From Kitasatospora cinereorecta (GTDB taxonomy: Bacteria; Actinomycetota; Actinomycetes; Streptomycetales; Streptomycetaceae), in contig NZ_JAMZDX010000002.1 of NCBI RefSeq assembly GCF_024172095.1, forward strand, positions 248,001 to 312,000: 64,000 bases of DNA, read 5' to 3'. A program made the position numbers and the translations under genes. Every line of letters starts with the position of its first letter. Within the stretch, counting starts at the first letter, position 1. The notes beneath the pieces are model-generated. The model had not been told where the DNA came from and searched no databases. It saw only the letters and a program-made list of their open reading frames with translations. Positions 9,103 through 17,664 of this stretch are shown one piece after another.

Positions 9103-9498
9103 TCAGCAGCTCCAGTCGACGCGGTAGAAGTGCGCGTAGTGGTCGCCGGTGTAGTAGTCCTCGTGGTACGTACGGCCGGTGACGATCCGTCGGGCGCCTC
9201 TGGTCGGGCTGCCCGGGGTGATCACGGTGTACTCGTGGTAGTAGCCGTTGGACTTGGCGGGCAGGACGCCTTCGCGGTTCTGGAAGACGACGCCGTCCTG
9301 GGAGTACGGGAACGGGCCGCCCTCGTCGATCAGGTCCAGGGTGTCCCAGGCCTCGCCCGGCAGGTCGTTCAGGCAGACGCTGCCGCTGACGGTGGCGTGG
9401 GCCTCGCCGGCGAACACGGCGGTGGGGGCGAGGGTCAGCAGGCCGACGGCGACGACGGAAGCGGCGCGGGTCTTCAACGCGCGTAGAGTGTTTCGCAT
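9103..9498 (-). CDS. Secreted guanyl-specific ribonuclease (RNase Sa/barnase family)
   Basis: 131 residues with a signal peptide (about 1-35, ending AHA). The mature part closely follows Streptomyces RNase Sa: VSGSVCLNDLP, then GPFPYSQDGVVFQNRE, YYHEYTVITPG, RRIVTG and EDYYTGDHYAHF. The catalytic Glu (YHEYTV), Arg (TRGARRI) and His (GDHYAHF) are all present, as are the two cysteines of the single disulfide. It cleaves RNA 3' of guanosine. The start chosen is the first Met giving a proper signal peptide. Longer in-frame extensions upstream are non-coding. No barstar-like inhibitor gene is adjacent. Confidence 0.93.
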   Translation of the reverse strand: MRNTLRALKTRAASVVAVGLLTLAPTAVFAGEAHATVSGSVCLNDLPGEAWDTLDLIDEGGPFPYSQDGVVFQNREGVLPAKSNGYYHEYTVITPGSPTRGARRIVTGRTYHEDYYTGDHYAHFYRVDWSC

Positions 9499-9895
9499 GG
9501 CAGCAGTCTGAAGTCTTGTCAGGTACCGGTGGAAGTGCCGAGAAAAGCTTTCAGCTGCCCGTAACCGGGGCGGCGCCTCCACGACGTGTCGGGTACCGGC
9601 AACAGCAGCGACCGGCCACTGCGGTCCTGTCGCGCGGCGCGGGTGGGGTGGGCGGGCCGGCGCCGTCGTCGGGCCCGCGGACCGCCTCGGAACGCCCCCG
9701 TAGTCGGGCCTGGCGGCCGCCGCGGCGGCGCAGAGTACCAGGTCGGAGGGGGTGCGGCCGAGGGCTTCGGCGCCGCGGGCCGGATGTGAGGCTTGTCTCG
9801 CCGCCGCTCGTTGTCGGCTCCGACCCGGTCCGCCTAGCCTGCACGGGATGCCCGTACGGGCACAGCCGTCGTCGGGACGCCGAATCCTGTCCACC
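9499..9895. other. Intergenic region between RNase and riboswitch
   Basis: About 400 bp between two divergent secreted-enzyme genes. It must hold both promoters. Several open frames cross it, but none has ribosome sites or recognisable protein features. I see no repeat or RNA gene in this part. Confidence 0.5.
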
Positions 9896-10062
9896 CGCCG
9901 GCGGTCCTCGTCGACGACCACCCTGGACAGGAGCGGGGGACCCAGGTACGTCGCCGTGCCCTCCCCGCTCCCTGCCCGGACGGGTGGGTCCGGCTCGGGG
10001 TGAAGCCGCGTGCGCGGCCGGGCCACCTCACGGTCCGAACCCGACAGCTCACCTCGCAGGCG
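9896..10062 (+). ncRNA. ydaO/yuaA-type c-di-AMP riboswitch (leader of the GH16 gene)
   Basis: The leader contains the conserved blocks of actinobacterial c-di-AMP riboswitches in order: GCGGGGGACCCAGGTACG (9933-9950), GGGGTGAAGCCGCG (9997-10010), GGCCGGGCCACCTCACGGTCC, then CCGAACCCGACAGCTCACC and TCGCAGGCGTC (to 10062). The GH16 ribosome site (GCGGAGGA) follows immediately. In Streptomyces, c-di-AMP riboswitches commonly precede cell-wall hydrolase genes and turn expression off when ligand is high. Exact ends are approximate. Confidence 0.85.
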
Positions 10063-10078
10063 TCGCGGAGGACTCCCC

Positions 10079-11410
10079 ATGCGCCTTTCCCGTCCTGCCC
10101 GCATCGGCGCTGTCGCCGGTGCGGCCGCCCTGTGCGGCCTCCCCTTCGCCGGCAGTGCCCAGGCCGCCTGGTTCGGCTACGGCACCACCGTCCCGGCCGG
10201 CACCGCCGCCGGCACCACCGCCCCGAGCGCGACCACCGTCACCCAGGACAAGCTCACCCCGACCTCGATGACCGCCGGGGTCGCCGCCACCGCCTCGCTC
10301 GCGGTGCACTCCTCGTCCTGCTTCACCGCCAAGACCGTCGGCGTCGGTCTGCGCGACGCCGCCGGCGCCAACCTGGACTTCCCGGGCAACGCCACCAACG
10401 TGCGGATCTGCCCGGAGGGCCTCGCCTTCACCAGCGCCGCCCGCACCCTGCCGGCCGGCACCTACACCCAGTTCGGCTTCTGGCAGGACACCGCGAACGG
10501 CTGGCACAACCTGCCCTCGCGCACCCTCACCGTCGCCCCCGCGGGCACCGCCGCCCCGGCCCCGGCGCCCACTCCCGTCGCGCCGACCGCCCCCGCACCG
10601 GCGCCGACCACCGCCGCACCGACCACCGCGGCCCCGACCACGGCCGCACCGACGCCGCTCCCCCCGGCCCCCACCGCGCCGAGCAGCACCGCGGCGCCGA
10701 GCAGCCCGGCCGCCGGCTCGCCGATCCCCGGCAAGGCGCTCACCTGGTCCGAGGAGTTCGACAGCGCCATCGCGTACGGCTCCAAGTGGACCGGCGACAA
10801 GTCCAGCGCCTACCGCTACGGCAACCACAACCCCGACGACAACAAGCTCGACTGGCTCTCCCCGAGCAACGTCTCCGTCGCCGGCGGTGTCGCCACCTTC
10901 ACCGCCAAGCCCTCCGCCCACACCCTGGAGAACGGCAAGCAGGCCTGGGACACCGGCCTGCTCACCACCGAGTACTCCTCCCAGGGCTTCCAGGTGAAGA
11001 CCGGCGACTACGCCGAGACCCGGGTCAAGCTCCCCGCCGGGACCGGTGCCTGGCCGGCGCTGTGGACCTGGAAGAACGGCGGCAGCGAGATCGACTCCTT
11101 CGAGTACCACCCGGACAACCCGAACCTGCTCGAACTGACCAACCACGTGAAGTCCGGCTCGAAGTACTACACCGACGCCGGCGCCGTCGCCAAGGACCAG
11201 TGGGTGACCATCGGCACCTACTACGGCGCGAACTCCGTCGACTGGTACGTCAACGGCAAGAAGGTCTTCTCGGACGGCACCGGCGTGGGCGCCAACTGGT
11301 CCGCGTACCTGATCCTCAACCTGTCGCTCAGCGCGGGCCAGTACCACCCGGCCGCGGCCGGCTCCGCCCCGATCACCTTCGCCGCCGACTACGTCCGCGT
11401 CTACCGCTGA
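10079..11410 (+). CDS. Secreted glycoside hydrolase family 16 (beta-glucanase-like)
   Basis: 443 residues. A signal peptide (about 1-30, ending AQA) is followed by an N-terminal beta domain with two cysteines, a Pro/Thr/Ala linker built from repeated APTTA units (about 155-215), and a GH16 jelly-roll (about 220-443). The retaining-enzyme signature is EIDSFE with nucleophile E337, D339 and acid/base E342. The fold class hydrolyses beta-1,3 or beta-1,3-1,4 glucans, galactans or similar, and the exact substrate cannot be told. The ATG at 10079 follows GCGGAGGACTCCCC. An in-frame start at 10010 lies inside the riboswitch and would destroy the signal peptide. Confidence 0.88.
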   Translation: MRLSRPARIGAVAGAAALCGLPFAGSAQAAWFGYGTTVPAGTAAGTTAPSATTVTQDKLTPTSMTAGVAATASLAVHSSSCFTAKTVGVGLRDAAGANLDFPGNATNVRICPEGLAFTSAARTLPAGTYTQFGFWQDTANGWHNLPSRTLTVAPAGTAAPAPAPTPVAPTAPAPAPTTAAPTTAAPTTAAPTPLPPAPTAPSSTAAPSSPAAGSPIPGKALTWSEEFDSAIAYGSKWTGDKSSAYRYGNHNPDDNKLDWLSPSNVSVAGGVATFTAKPSAHTLENGKQAWDTGLLTTEYSSQGFQVKTGDYAETRVKLPAGTGAWPALWTWKNGGSEIDSFEYHPDNPNLLELTNHVKSGSKYYTDAGAVAKDQWVTIGTYYGANSVDWYVNGKKVFSDGTGVGANWSAYLILNLSLSAGQYHPAAAGSAPITFAADYVRVYR

Positions 11411-11429
11411 CCGTCGGCCGACTGTTCGA

Positions 11430-11930
11430 TCACCTGACGGACAGCGTGAACGCCGTGCCGTCGTCCGACGGATCGGCGTCCTCCGCGCTCACCACCCTGA
11501 CGTGCCCCTCGGCCACCGTGCCGGGGGGCACGTCCGCGTCGGAGCGGACCGGGACCAGGGCGGTGGCCGTCCGCTGGGCCGGCAGGCCCGCGCCGAAGGC
11601 GCAGCGCACCAGGTGGCCGCCCGCGGCCGCGACGCAGTCGGCCGGGAAGTACGGGCCCTCGGCGGTGAACCCCGCAGGCAGGTCGATCAGCACCGTGAAC
11701 GGGGCCGCCGTCCGGTCCGGGCCGTGGTTGGCGACGAAGCCGTGCACGGTGGTCAGCCCGCCGGGCGCGACCGGGTCCGGGTCCAGCCGGACCACCGCCA
11801 GGTCCGCGCGCGGCATCGGCGCCGCGGCAACCGGCGCCCCCGCGACAGCCACCGCAGCGCCGGCCGCCGCCACAGCCACTGCAGCGCCGGCTGCCGCGAC
11901 CGTCGCCGCCCACTGCCGCATCACCCGCAT
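11430..11930 (-). CDS. Secreted DUF11/CARDB-like beta-sandwich protein
   Basis: 166 residues with a long Ala/Val-rich signal peptide (about 1-38). One immunoglobulin-like domain follows, of the type called DUF11 or CARDB: ADLAVVRLDPDPVAPGG, then ANHGPD and a closing VSAEDADPSDD. Two cysteines (FPADC and VRCAF) may form a disulfide. Such domains act as surface or adhesive modules, and no enzymatic residues are visible. GGAG lies 8 bases before the ATG. It converges with the GH16 gene and is divergent from the next gene. Confidence 0.7.
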   Translation of the reverse strand: MRVMRQWAATVAAAGAAVAVAAAGAAVAVAGAPVAAAPMPRADLAVVRLDPDPVAPGGLTTVHGFVANHGPDRTAAPFTVLIDLPAGFTAEGPYFPADCVAAAGGHLVRCAFGAGLPAQRTATALVPVRSDADVPPGTVAEGHVRVVSAEDADPSDDGTAFTLSVR

Positions 11931-12008
11931 GGCCCCGCTCCGCTCCGGTCGCACGTGTCGGAATGCATACTCACGGTAGCGAAGGATTCCGATCGGGAGG
12001 TGGACGCG

Positions 12009-12323
12009 ATGACGGGGCGCGTGTTGAGCGAGGTGAGCGGTGTGCTGGCGGCGGACCGGGAGGCCGACTTCGTCGAGGCCTACCGCCGCCTGGTGGCCGG
12101 CCCGCTCCCGGACGGGCTGCTGCGCACCGAGCTGCTCAGGGGCTCGGACCACCACTGGCGGGTCCAGAGCCTGTGGCGCGACGTCGCCACCCTGCAGGCC
12201 GTCCGCGCCGACCCGAAGACGGCCGCCGCACCCCGCCTCTTCCGCGAGGCCGGCTCCGAACCGTCGCTCGAGGTCTTCGAGGTGACGGTCGCCCAGATCG
12301 GCGCGAGCGGCATGCCCGACTGA
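12009..12323 (+). CDS. Antibiotic biosynthesis monooxygenase (ABM)-like small protein
   Basis: 104 residues in the range of dimeric ferredoxin-like ABM-fold proteins, with LLRGSDHHWRVQSLWRD matching the common 'exclude noise' strand-helix pattern. The function of most stand-alone members is unknown, and possibilities include heme or quinol oxygenation. GGGAGG precedes the ATG. It converges with the IclR gene, 10 bp between stops. Confidence 0.6.
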   Translation: MTGRVLSEVSGVLAADREADFVEAYRRLVAGPLPDGLLRTELLRGSDHHWRVQSLWRDVATLQAVRADPKTAAAPRLFREAGSEPSLEVFEVTVAQIGASGMPD

Positions 12324-12333
12324 CCGGACGGTC

Positions 12334-13128
12334 TCAGGGCGCCAGGACCTGGCCGAGCCGGGTGGCGATGGCGCGCATCACCGGTACCAGGGCGGCGCTG
12401 CCGGCCTGCGCCTCCAGGGCGCGGATCCGCGCCTCCGGGCCGGAGACCGAGAGCGCGGTGGGCGTCGGCGCGCCGGGGACGGCCACCGCGATGCAGCGCA
12501 CCCCGATCTCCTGCTCCTGGTCGTCCACCACGTAGCCCGACTCGCGGGCCGAGCCGAGCTGGGTGATCAGTTCCTGAGGATCCGTCACCGTGTACGGCGT
12601 GTGCGCCTGGAGCGGGGCGCCGCCCAGCAGGGCCCGCGCCTCGTCCTCCGGCAGCTGCGCCAGCAGCGCCTTGCCGACGCCGGTGCAGTGCGGCTGGACC
12701 CGCCGCCCGACCTCGGTGAACATCCGCATCGAGCGCCGCGACTGCACCTGCCCCACGTACACCACCTCGCCGCCCTCCAGGACGGCCAGGTTGGCGGTCT
12801 CGCCGGTGGCCTCCATCAGCTCGGCCAGGTACGGGCGGGCCCAGCTGCCGAGCAGCCGGCCCGCGGTCTCGCCGAGCCGGATCAGCCGGGGACCGAGCGT
12901 GTAGCGACGGGCGGTGTCCTGGCGGACGTAACCCTGCTGGACGAGGGTACGAATCAGACGGTGGATGGTCGGCATCGGCAGCCCGGAGGTGAGGGAGAGC
13001 TCGCTCAGGGTGGCGATGCCGCCCGAGTCGGCCAGCGCCTCCAGCAGGAGGAAGGCGCGCTCGACCGACTGCACGCCACCGCCGGTGCGGTCGTTGCCTG
13101 ACGGAGCTGCGGCGGGGGTGCTGGCCAC
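12334..13128 (-). CDS. allR: IclR-family regulator, probable AllR of ureide and glyoxylate metabolism
   Basis: 264 residues: an N-terminal winged helix (about 20-80, with LSELSLTSGLPMPTIHRLIRTL as the recognition part) and a C-terminal IclR effector domain (about 95-260). The GTG start is chosen because AAGGGA lies 7 bases before it; extending upstream runs into the promoter. It is divergent from malate synthase across 191 bp that contain a TCAACAAANNGTTGA box. The same box occurs at three ureide-pathway promoters in the window. In S. coelicolor the IclR protein AllR controls allantoin genes, malate synthase and the glycerate genes. Identity with AllR is inferred from context, not proven. Confidence 0.72.
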   Translation of the reverse strand: MASTPAAAPSGNDRTGGGVQSVERAFLLLEALADSGGIATLSELSLTSGLPMPTIHRLIRTLVQQGYVRQDTARRYTLGPRLIRLGETAGRLLGSWARPYLAELMEATGETANLAVLEGGEVVYVGQVQSRRSMRMFTEVGRRVQPHCTGVGKALLAQLPEDEARALLGGAPLQAHTPYTVTDPQELITQLGSARESGYVVDDQEQEIGVRCIAVAVPGAPTPTALSVSGPEARIRALEAQAGSAALVPVMRAIATRLGQVLAP

Positions 13129-13177
13129 CGGCGTTCCCTTCACTGTGGGAGGAGGAGTAGAGTCCCAGCGATCTAGC

Positions 13178-13192
13178 TCAACAAACCGTTGA
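13178..13192 (+). promoter_or_regulatory. Candidate AllR operator in the allR-aceB divergent promoter
   Basis: The 15-bp imperfect inverted repeat TCAAC-AAACC-GTTGA overlaps the probable aceB -35. Sister sites lie at 33217, 34076 and 37479. A bound protein here could block both aceB and its own gene. The motif is seen; the regulator is inferred. Confidence 0.65.
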
Positions 13193-13217
13193 AATTCTGT
13201 ATCGCGGAAACTAGTCT
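13189..13217 (+). promoter_or_regulatory. Probable aceB promoter
   Basis: TTGAAA (13189-13194) and TAGTCT (13212-13217) are separated by 17 bp. The spacer contains a second partial palindrome, TTCTGTATCGCGGAA (13195-13209), that resembles a site upstream of hyi. Confidence 0.5.
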
Positions 13218-13319
13218 CCACCTTACAGAACAGAACCCGCCGGTAGGCAGGGTTCGGATCCGGGAGGTTCCCACCGGAGCATCCCGTGCGATCACAACCG
13301 TCCAAGGAGTGTCCTGCCC

Positions 13320-14972
<1,653 letters not shown>

Positions 14973-15040
14973 AATCTAGCCACCCCCCGCCCGCCGTACC
15001 CCTGACACTGCGGCGAAACCGCAGGTCCGATTGCTCCGTT

Positions 15041-15080
15041 CCGTACGGCTGCCCACCACCTGTCCTCGGCAGCCGTACGG
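15041..15080. terminator. Perfect 13-bp inverted repeat after aceB
   Basis: CCGTACGGCTGCC and GGCAGCCGTACGG flank a 14-base loop. A smaller hairpin (CTGCGG...CCGCAG, 15008-15023) precedes it. It probably terminates aceB, though it also forms the leader of the next gene, which starts 24 bp later. Confidence 0.55.
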
Positions 15081-15103
15081 GACGGCCACCCCCGGAGCAC
15101 CCC

Positions 15104-15490
15104 ATGGCACGCATCTTCTTCAACGGCCAGGCAATGGTCGGCGGCCCCTTCCACCCCTCGGTCGCCGACTACCTCGTCGGACCGGTCCGCACCGCACCCG
15201 GCTACCGCTTCTTCTCCATCCGCGACGTCTGCCCCGGGCTCCACCCCGACCCCGCCGCCGACACCAGCATCGAGGGCGAGCTCTACGACGTGCCCCTCGA
15301 ACACCTCCGCGACGTCGTCCTCCCCGGCGAACCCCGCGAACTCGAACTCGGCATCATCACCCTCGCCGACGGCACGCCCTCCCTCTCCATGCTCCTCGCC
15401 CGCGGCGAACTCGACCGCGGCGTCCACCGCGAAATCACCACCCACGGCGGCTGGCGCCCCTACCTCGCCACCCTCGGCCGCACGGCCTGA
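15104..15490 (+). CDS. Stand-alone allophanate hydrolase C-terminal (AtzF-C-like) domain protein
   Basis: 128 residues matching the C-terminal domain of allophanate hydrolase, a gamma-glutamylcyclotransferase-like fold: FFNGQAMVGG (compare LNGQL), RTAPGYRFFSI, IEGELYDVPLEHL, ELGIITLADG and THGGWRPYLA. The N-terminal amidase domain that hydrolyses allophanate is absent, so it is not a full allophanate hydrolase. Its place behind aceB hints at a role in ureido-compound metabolism, possibly on allantoin-derived urea intermediates. The ATG is preceded by CCCGGAGCACCCC. Product identity is a domain-level call only. Confidence 0.72.
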   Translation: MARIFFNGQAMVGGPFHPSVADYLVGPVRTAPGYRFFSIRDVCPGLHPDPAADTSIEGELYDVPLEHLRDVVLPGEPRELELGIITLADGTPSLSMLLARGELDRGVHREITTHGGWRPYLATLGRTA

Positions 15491-15504
15491 CCGGAGAAAG
15501 CACA

Positions 15505-15533
15505 AGGCCCCGAACGCGGCGCGTTCGGGGCCT
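15505..15533. terminator. Bidirectional terminator between convergent genes
   Basis: AGGCCCCGAACGC and GCGTTCGGGGCCT (13-bp arms, 3-base loop) lie between the AtzF-C-like gene and the end of the defence operon. This is the clean right-hand limit of that operon. Confidence 0.8.
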
Positions 15534-15548
15534 CCACGAGTGTGGCGG

Positions 15549-16670
15549 TCAGCGGACGTCGGACTCCACCGGCCCGGGCTGTGCCGGTGCCTCCCAGTTT
15601 TCGAGGCGCTTCAGCGCAGCCGCGATGTCCTCGGTTCCGAGGCCGAGCGCAGCCGCGAGAACGTGGACACCGAGGCGCGGAGGAATGGCGTTGCCGATCT
15701 GTTGCGCCACCGCGTTGCCTGCCCACGGGTAGCCCGCCGGGAACGTCTGGAGCAGTCCCGCCTCGGAGTTGTCGAATCGGGTGTAGTCGTTCGCCGAAGG
15801 GTTCGCGATCCGGGAGTCGATCACACGATTTCGCGAGATCTTTCCGGTTACGGTGAACGCCGGTTCTGCATGGGTGCGGCGCCCGCGGTTCTTGGGATCA
15901 CCGCCGGTCCCGTAGTTCGAAACGACCTCGAACGGCGCGCGACGGTTCAGAACATCACCCATCGTCACCCATGTGGCGAGGCCGCTGTCGAAGGCGATCT
16001 GCGGTGCCCCATTGTGCTTGTGGAACCGCTGATGGGTCGGCTTCGGGAGTTCGACGACTACGGGCGCCGACGCCTTCGGGTCGCGGAGACGGGCGATCAG
16101 AATGGCACGACGACGGGTCTGGGGCACGCCGAACTCCTCGGTGTGCAGTACGCCGTGGTTGGCGACGTAGCCCTTGTCCTCGAGGATCCGACGGTATTCG
16201 GCCCAGACGGGCAGCACCGCTGGAACCTGTTCCAGTACGATCGTTTGATACGGCCGTCCGAGTGCGATCGCTTCGATGGCCCACCGTAGCGGCTCCAGGA
16301 CCAGCCCAGTGCGCTCATCGTCGAGTTCCGACAGCTCCGCTCGAATGTCTTCGCCCGCGGCCATTCGACGTGCGAACCCGATGACCTGGTCGAGTGCCCT
16401 GCGACCGGCGCCACTGCCGGCGACGGTGAAGGTCTGACACGGTGGTCCGCCCGCGAGAATGTCCGCACTCGGAAAGCTGCCGGGACCGAACTTGCGTACG
16501 TCGTCGTGTTCCGTGGACAGGCCGGCCCGGTGACGCGTCTTACAGGCGTCGTCGTCCCACTCGATGCCCACTGCGGGGATCATCAGAGCATGCGCGGCCA
16601 TGTCGAGCCCGCCAGGCCCGGCGAAGAGGTCCACGATCTTGGGCAGGTCGGTGAGGGCGGGCACGTGCAT
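15549..16670 (-). CDS. DNA (cytosine-5) methyltransferase, catalytic motifs intact
   Basis: 373 residues. C5-MTase motifs in order: I DLFAGPGGLDMA (13-24), IV GGPPCQTF with catalytic C78, VI LEQV (usually ENV), VIII PQTRRRAILIA, and X QIGNAIPP near the C-terminus. It is therefore expected to methylate cytosine in an unknown target sequence. It is the last gene of a six-gene minus-strand operon, 9 bp after its degenerate paralogue, with AGGA 7 bases before the ATG. It probably marks self DNA, or supplies the modification read by the operon's nucleases. Confidence 0.88.
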   Translation of the reverse strand: MHVPALTDLPKIVDLFAGPGGLDMAAHALMIPAVGIEWDDDACKTRHRAGLSTEHDDVRKFGPGSFPSADILAGGPPCQTFTVAGSGAGRRALDQVIGFARRMAAGEDIRAELSELDDERTGLVLEPLRWAIEAIALGRPYQTIVLEQVPAVLPVWAEYRRILEDKGYVANHGVLHTEEFGVPQTRRRAILIARLRDPKASAPVVVELPKPTHQRFHKHNGAPQIAFDSGLATWVTMGDVLNRRAPFEVVSNYGTGGDPKNRGRRTHAEPAFTVTGKISRNRVIDSRIANPSANDYTRFDNSEAGLLQTFPAGYPWAGNAVAQQIGNAIPPRLGVHVLAAALGLGTEDIAAALKRLENWEAPAQPGPVESDVR

Positions 16671-16679
16671 GGACAGATC

Positions 16680-17660
16680 CTATCGGGACAGGGCGGTGGC
16701 CAGGGACCGGCCGACGGCGGTGGCCAGCGGGGGCGGCATCGAGTGGCCGATCTGGCGGTACACGGAGGTCTTCCGGCCGAAGAAGATCCAGTCCTCCGGG
16801 ATGCACTGGATCATCGCAGCCTGCCGGATGTTGAGCCGGGGATGGGCGTCCACGGGGAAATCGGCGGGAGGGAAGTCGTCGCTCAGGCTGTTGCCGTTGA
16901 TTCCCAGGGCCGCCCAGGCACGCTTACTACCGGTGGGGCCGAGGTCGGCCCCACCGCGGCGATCGGAACCACCGACCAGCGCAGGTGCCGGCCGGTCGGC
17001 CTGCTCGGCCCAGCGTTGGGCGCCGGGCCAGCCGCGTGCGGCCATGGATGCGCCGAGGGCTTCGCCGACCGTGGGCGTCGGCAGGCCATCGGTCCGGGGC
17101 CAGGCGAACGAGGCCTGGAACGGCTCAGCCAGGGCCACCAGAAATCCGCTCCTGCGGTTCTGGGGGACACCGAAGCCGGCAGCGTTGAGGACTGTCCGGT
17201 GAAGCGTGTAGCCGAGGTGGGCCAACAGATTCTCGATCCAGTCGAGGTCTTCCGCGTACTCGTGCTTCTCCACGAGTTCCGGCAGGTTCTCCAGGAGGAG
17301 AGCCTTCGGCCGGATCGTTCCGACCAGTCGGACGGCCGCGCGGAGAAGCTCCCGTTCCGCGATGTCCTGGTCGCGACGCACGGCCGCAGCCGCCTTGATC
17401 CTCGGCAGACCACCGCTGATCAGGTCGACGTTGTACGCCTGGGGATGCGCCGACGGATCGAACGCGAGCAGGTCCTCACACAGGACCTTCCACCGTCGAC
17501 GGTTCTGGCCGATCGTCCTGCAGGCATCCGCCTTGTTGTCGATGAGTAGCACAGGATCGAAGCCGGCCTGTTCGAGGCCGAGCGCCTGGGCACCGGACCC
17601 CGAGCAGATCTCGATCGAGGAGAATCGGGGAGCCGTACCCGGCTCGTCCACGGTACTCAA
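16680..17660 (-). CDS. C5-methyltransferase homologue lacking the catalytic cysteine
   Basis: 326 residues if started at TTG 17660 (GGGAGG 8 bases upstream), or 323 from GTG 17651. Motif I is EICSGSGAQALGL, motif VI LLENLPEL, motif VIII QNRRSGFLVAL and motif X RQIGHSMPPPL. Where motif IV should read GGxPCQ it reads GGLPRIKAAAA, so the nucleophilic Cys is replaced by R87. The frame is intact and the rest of the fold is preserved, so this looks like a maintained inactive partner rather than a decaying pseudogene. It may form a heterodimer with the active enzyme next door or read DNA. It starts 4 bp after the Z1 gene stop. Confidence 0.8.
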   Translation of the reverse strand: MSTVDEPGTAPRFSSIEICSGSGAQALGLEQAGFDPVLLIDNKADACRTIGQNRRRWKVLCEDLLAFDPSAHPQAYNVDLISGGLPRIKAAAAVRRDQDIAERELLRAAVRLVGTIRPKALLLENLPELVEKHEYAEDLDWIENLLAHLGYTLHRTVLNAAGFGVPQNRRSGFLVALAEPFQASFAWPRTDGLPTPTVGEALGASMAARGWPGAQRWAEQADRPAPALVGGSDRRGGADLGPTGSKRAWAALGINGNSLSDDFPPADFPVDAHPRLNIRQAAMIQCIPEDWIFFGRKTSVYRQIGHSMPPPLATAVGRSLATALSR

Positions 17661-17664
17661 CGGA

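Noticed and set aside
5566..9486. 1306-codon open frame on the plus strand opposite the amylase and RNase
   Set aside because: It is antisense to two well-supported genes, has low-complexity Gly/Val/Arg composition and no domains. It arises from high third-position GC.
10600..10660. Tandem APTTA-coding repeats as a minisatellite or CRISPR-like array
   Set aside because: They encode a Pro/Thr linker inside the GH16 gene and are in frame; no spacers.
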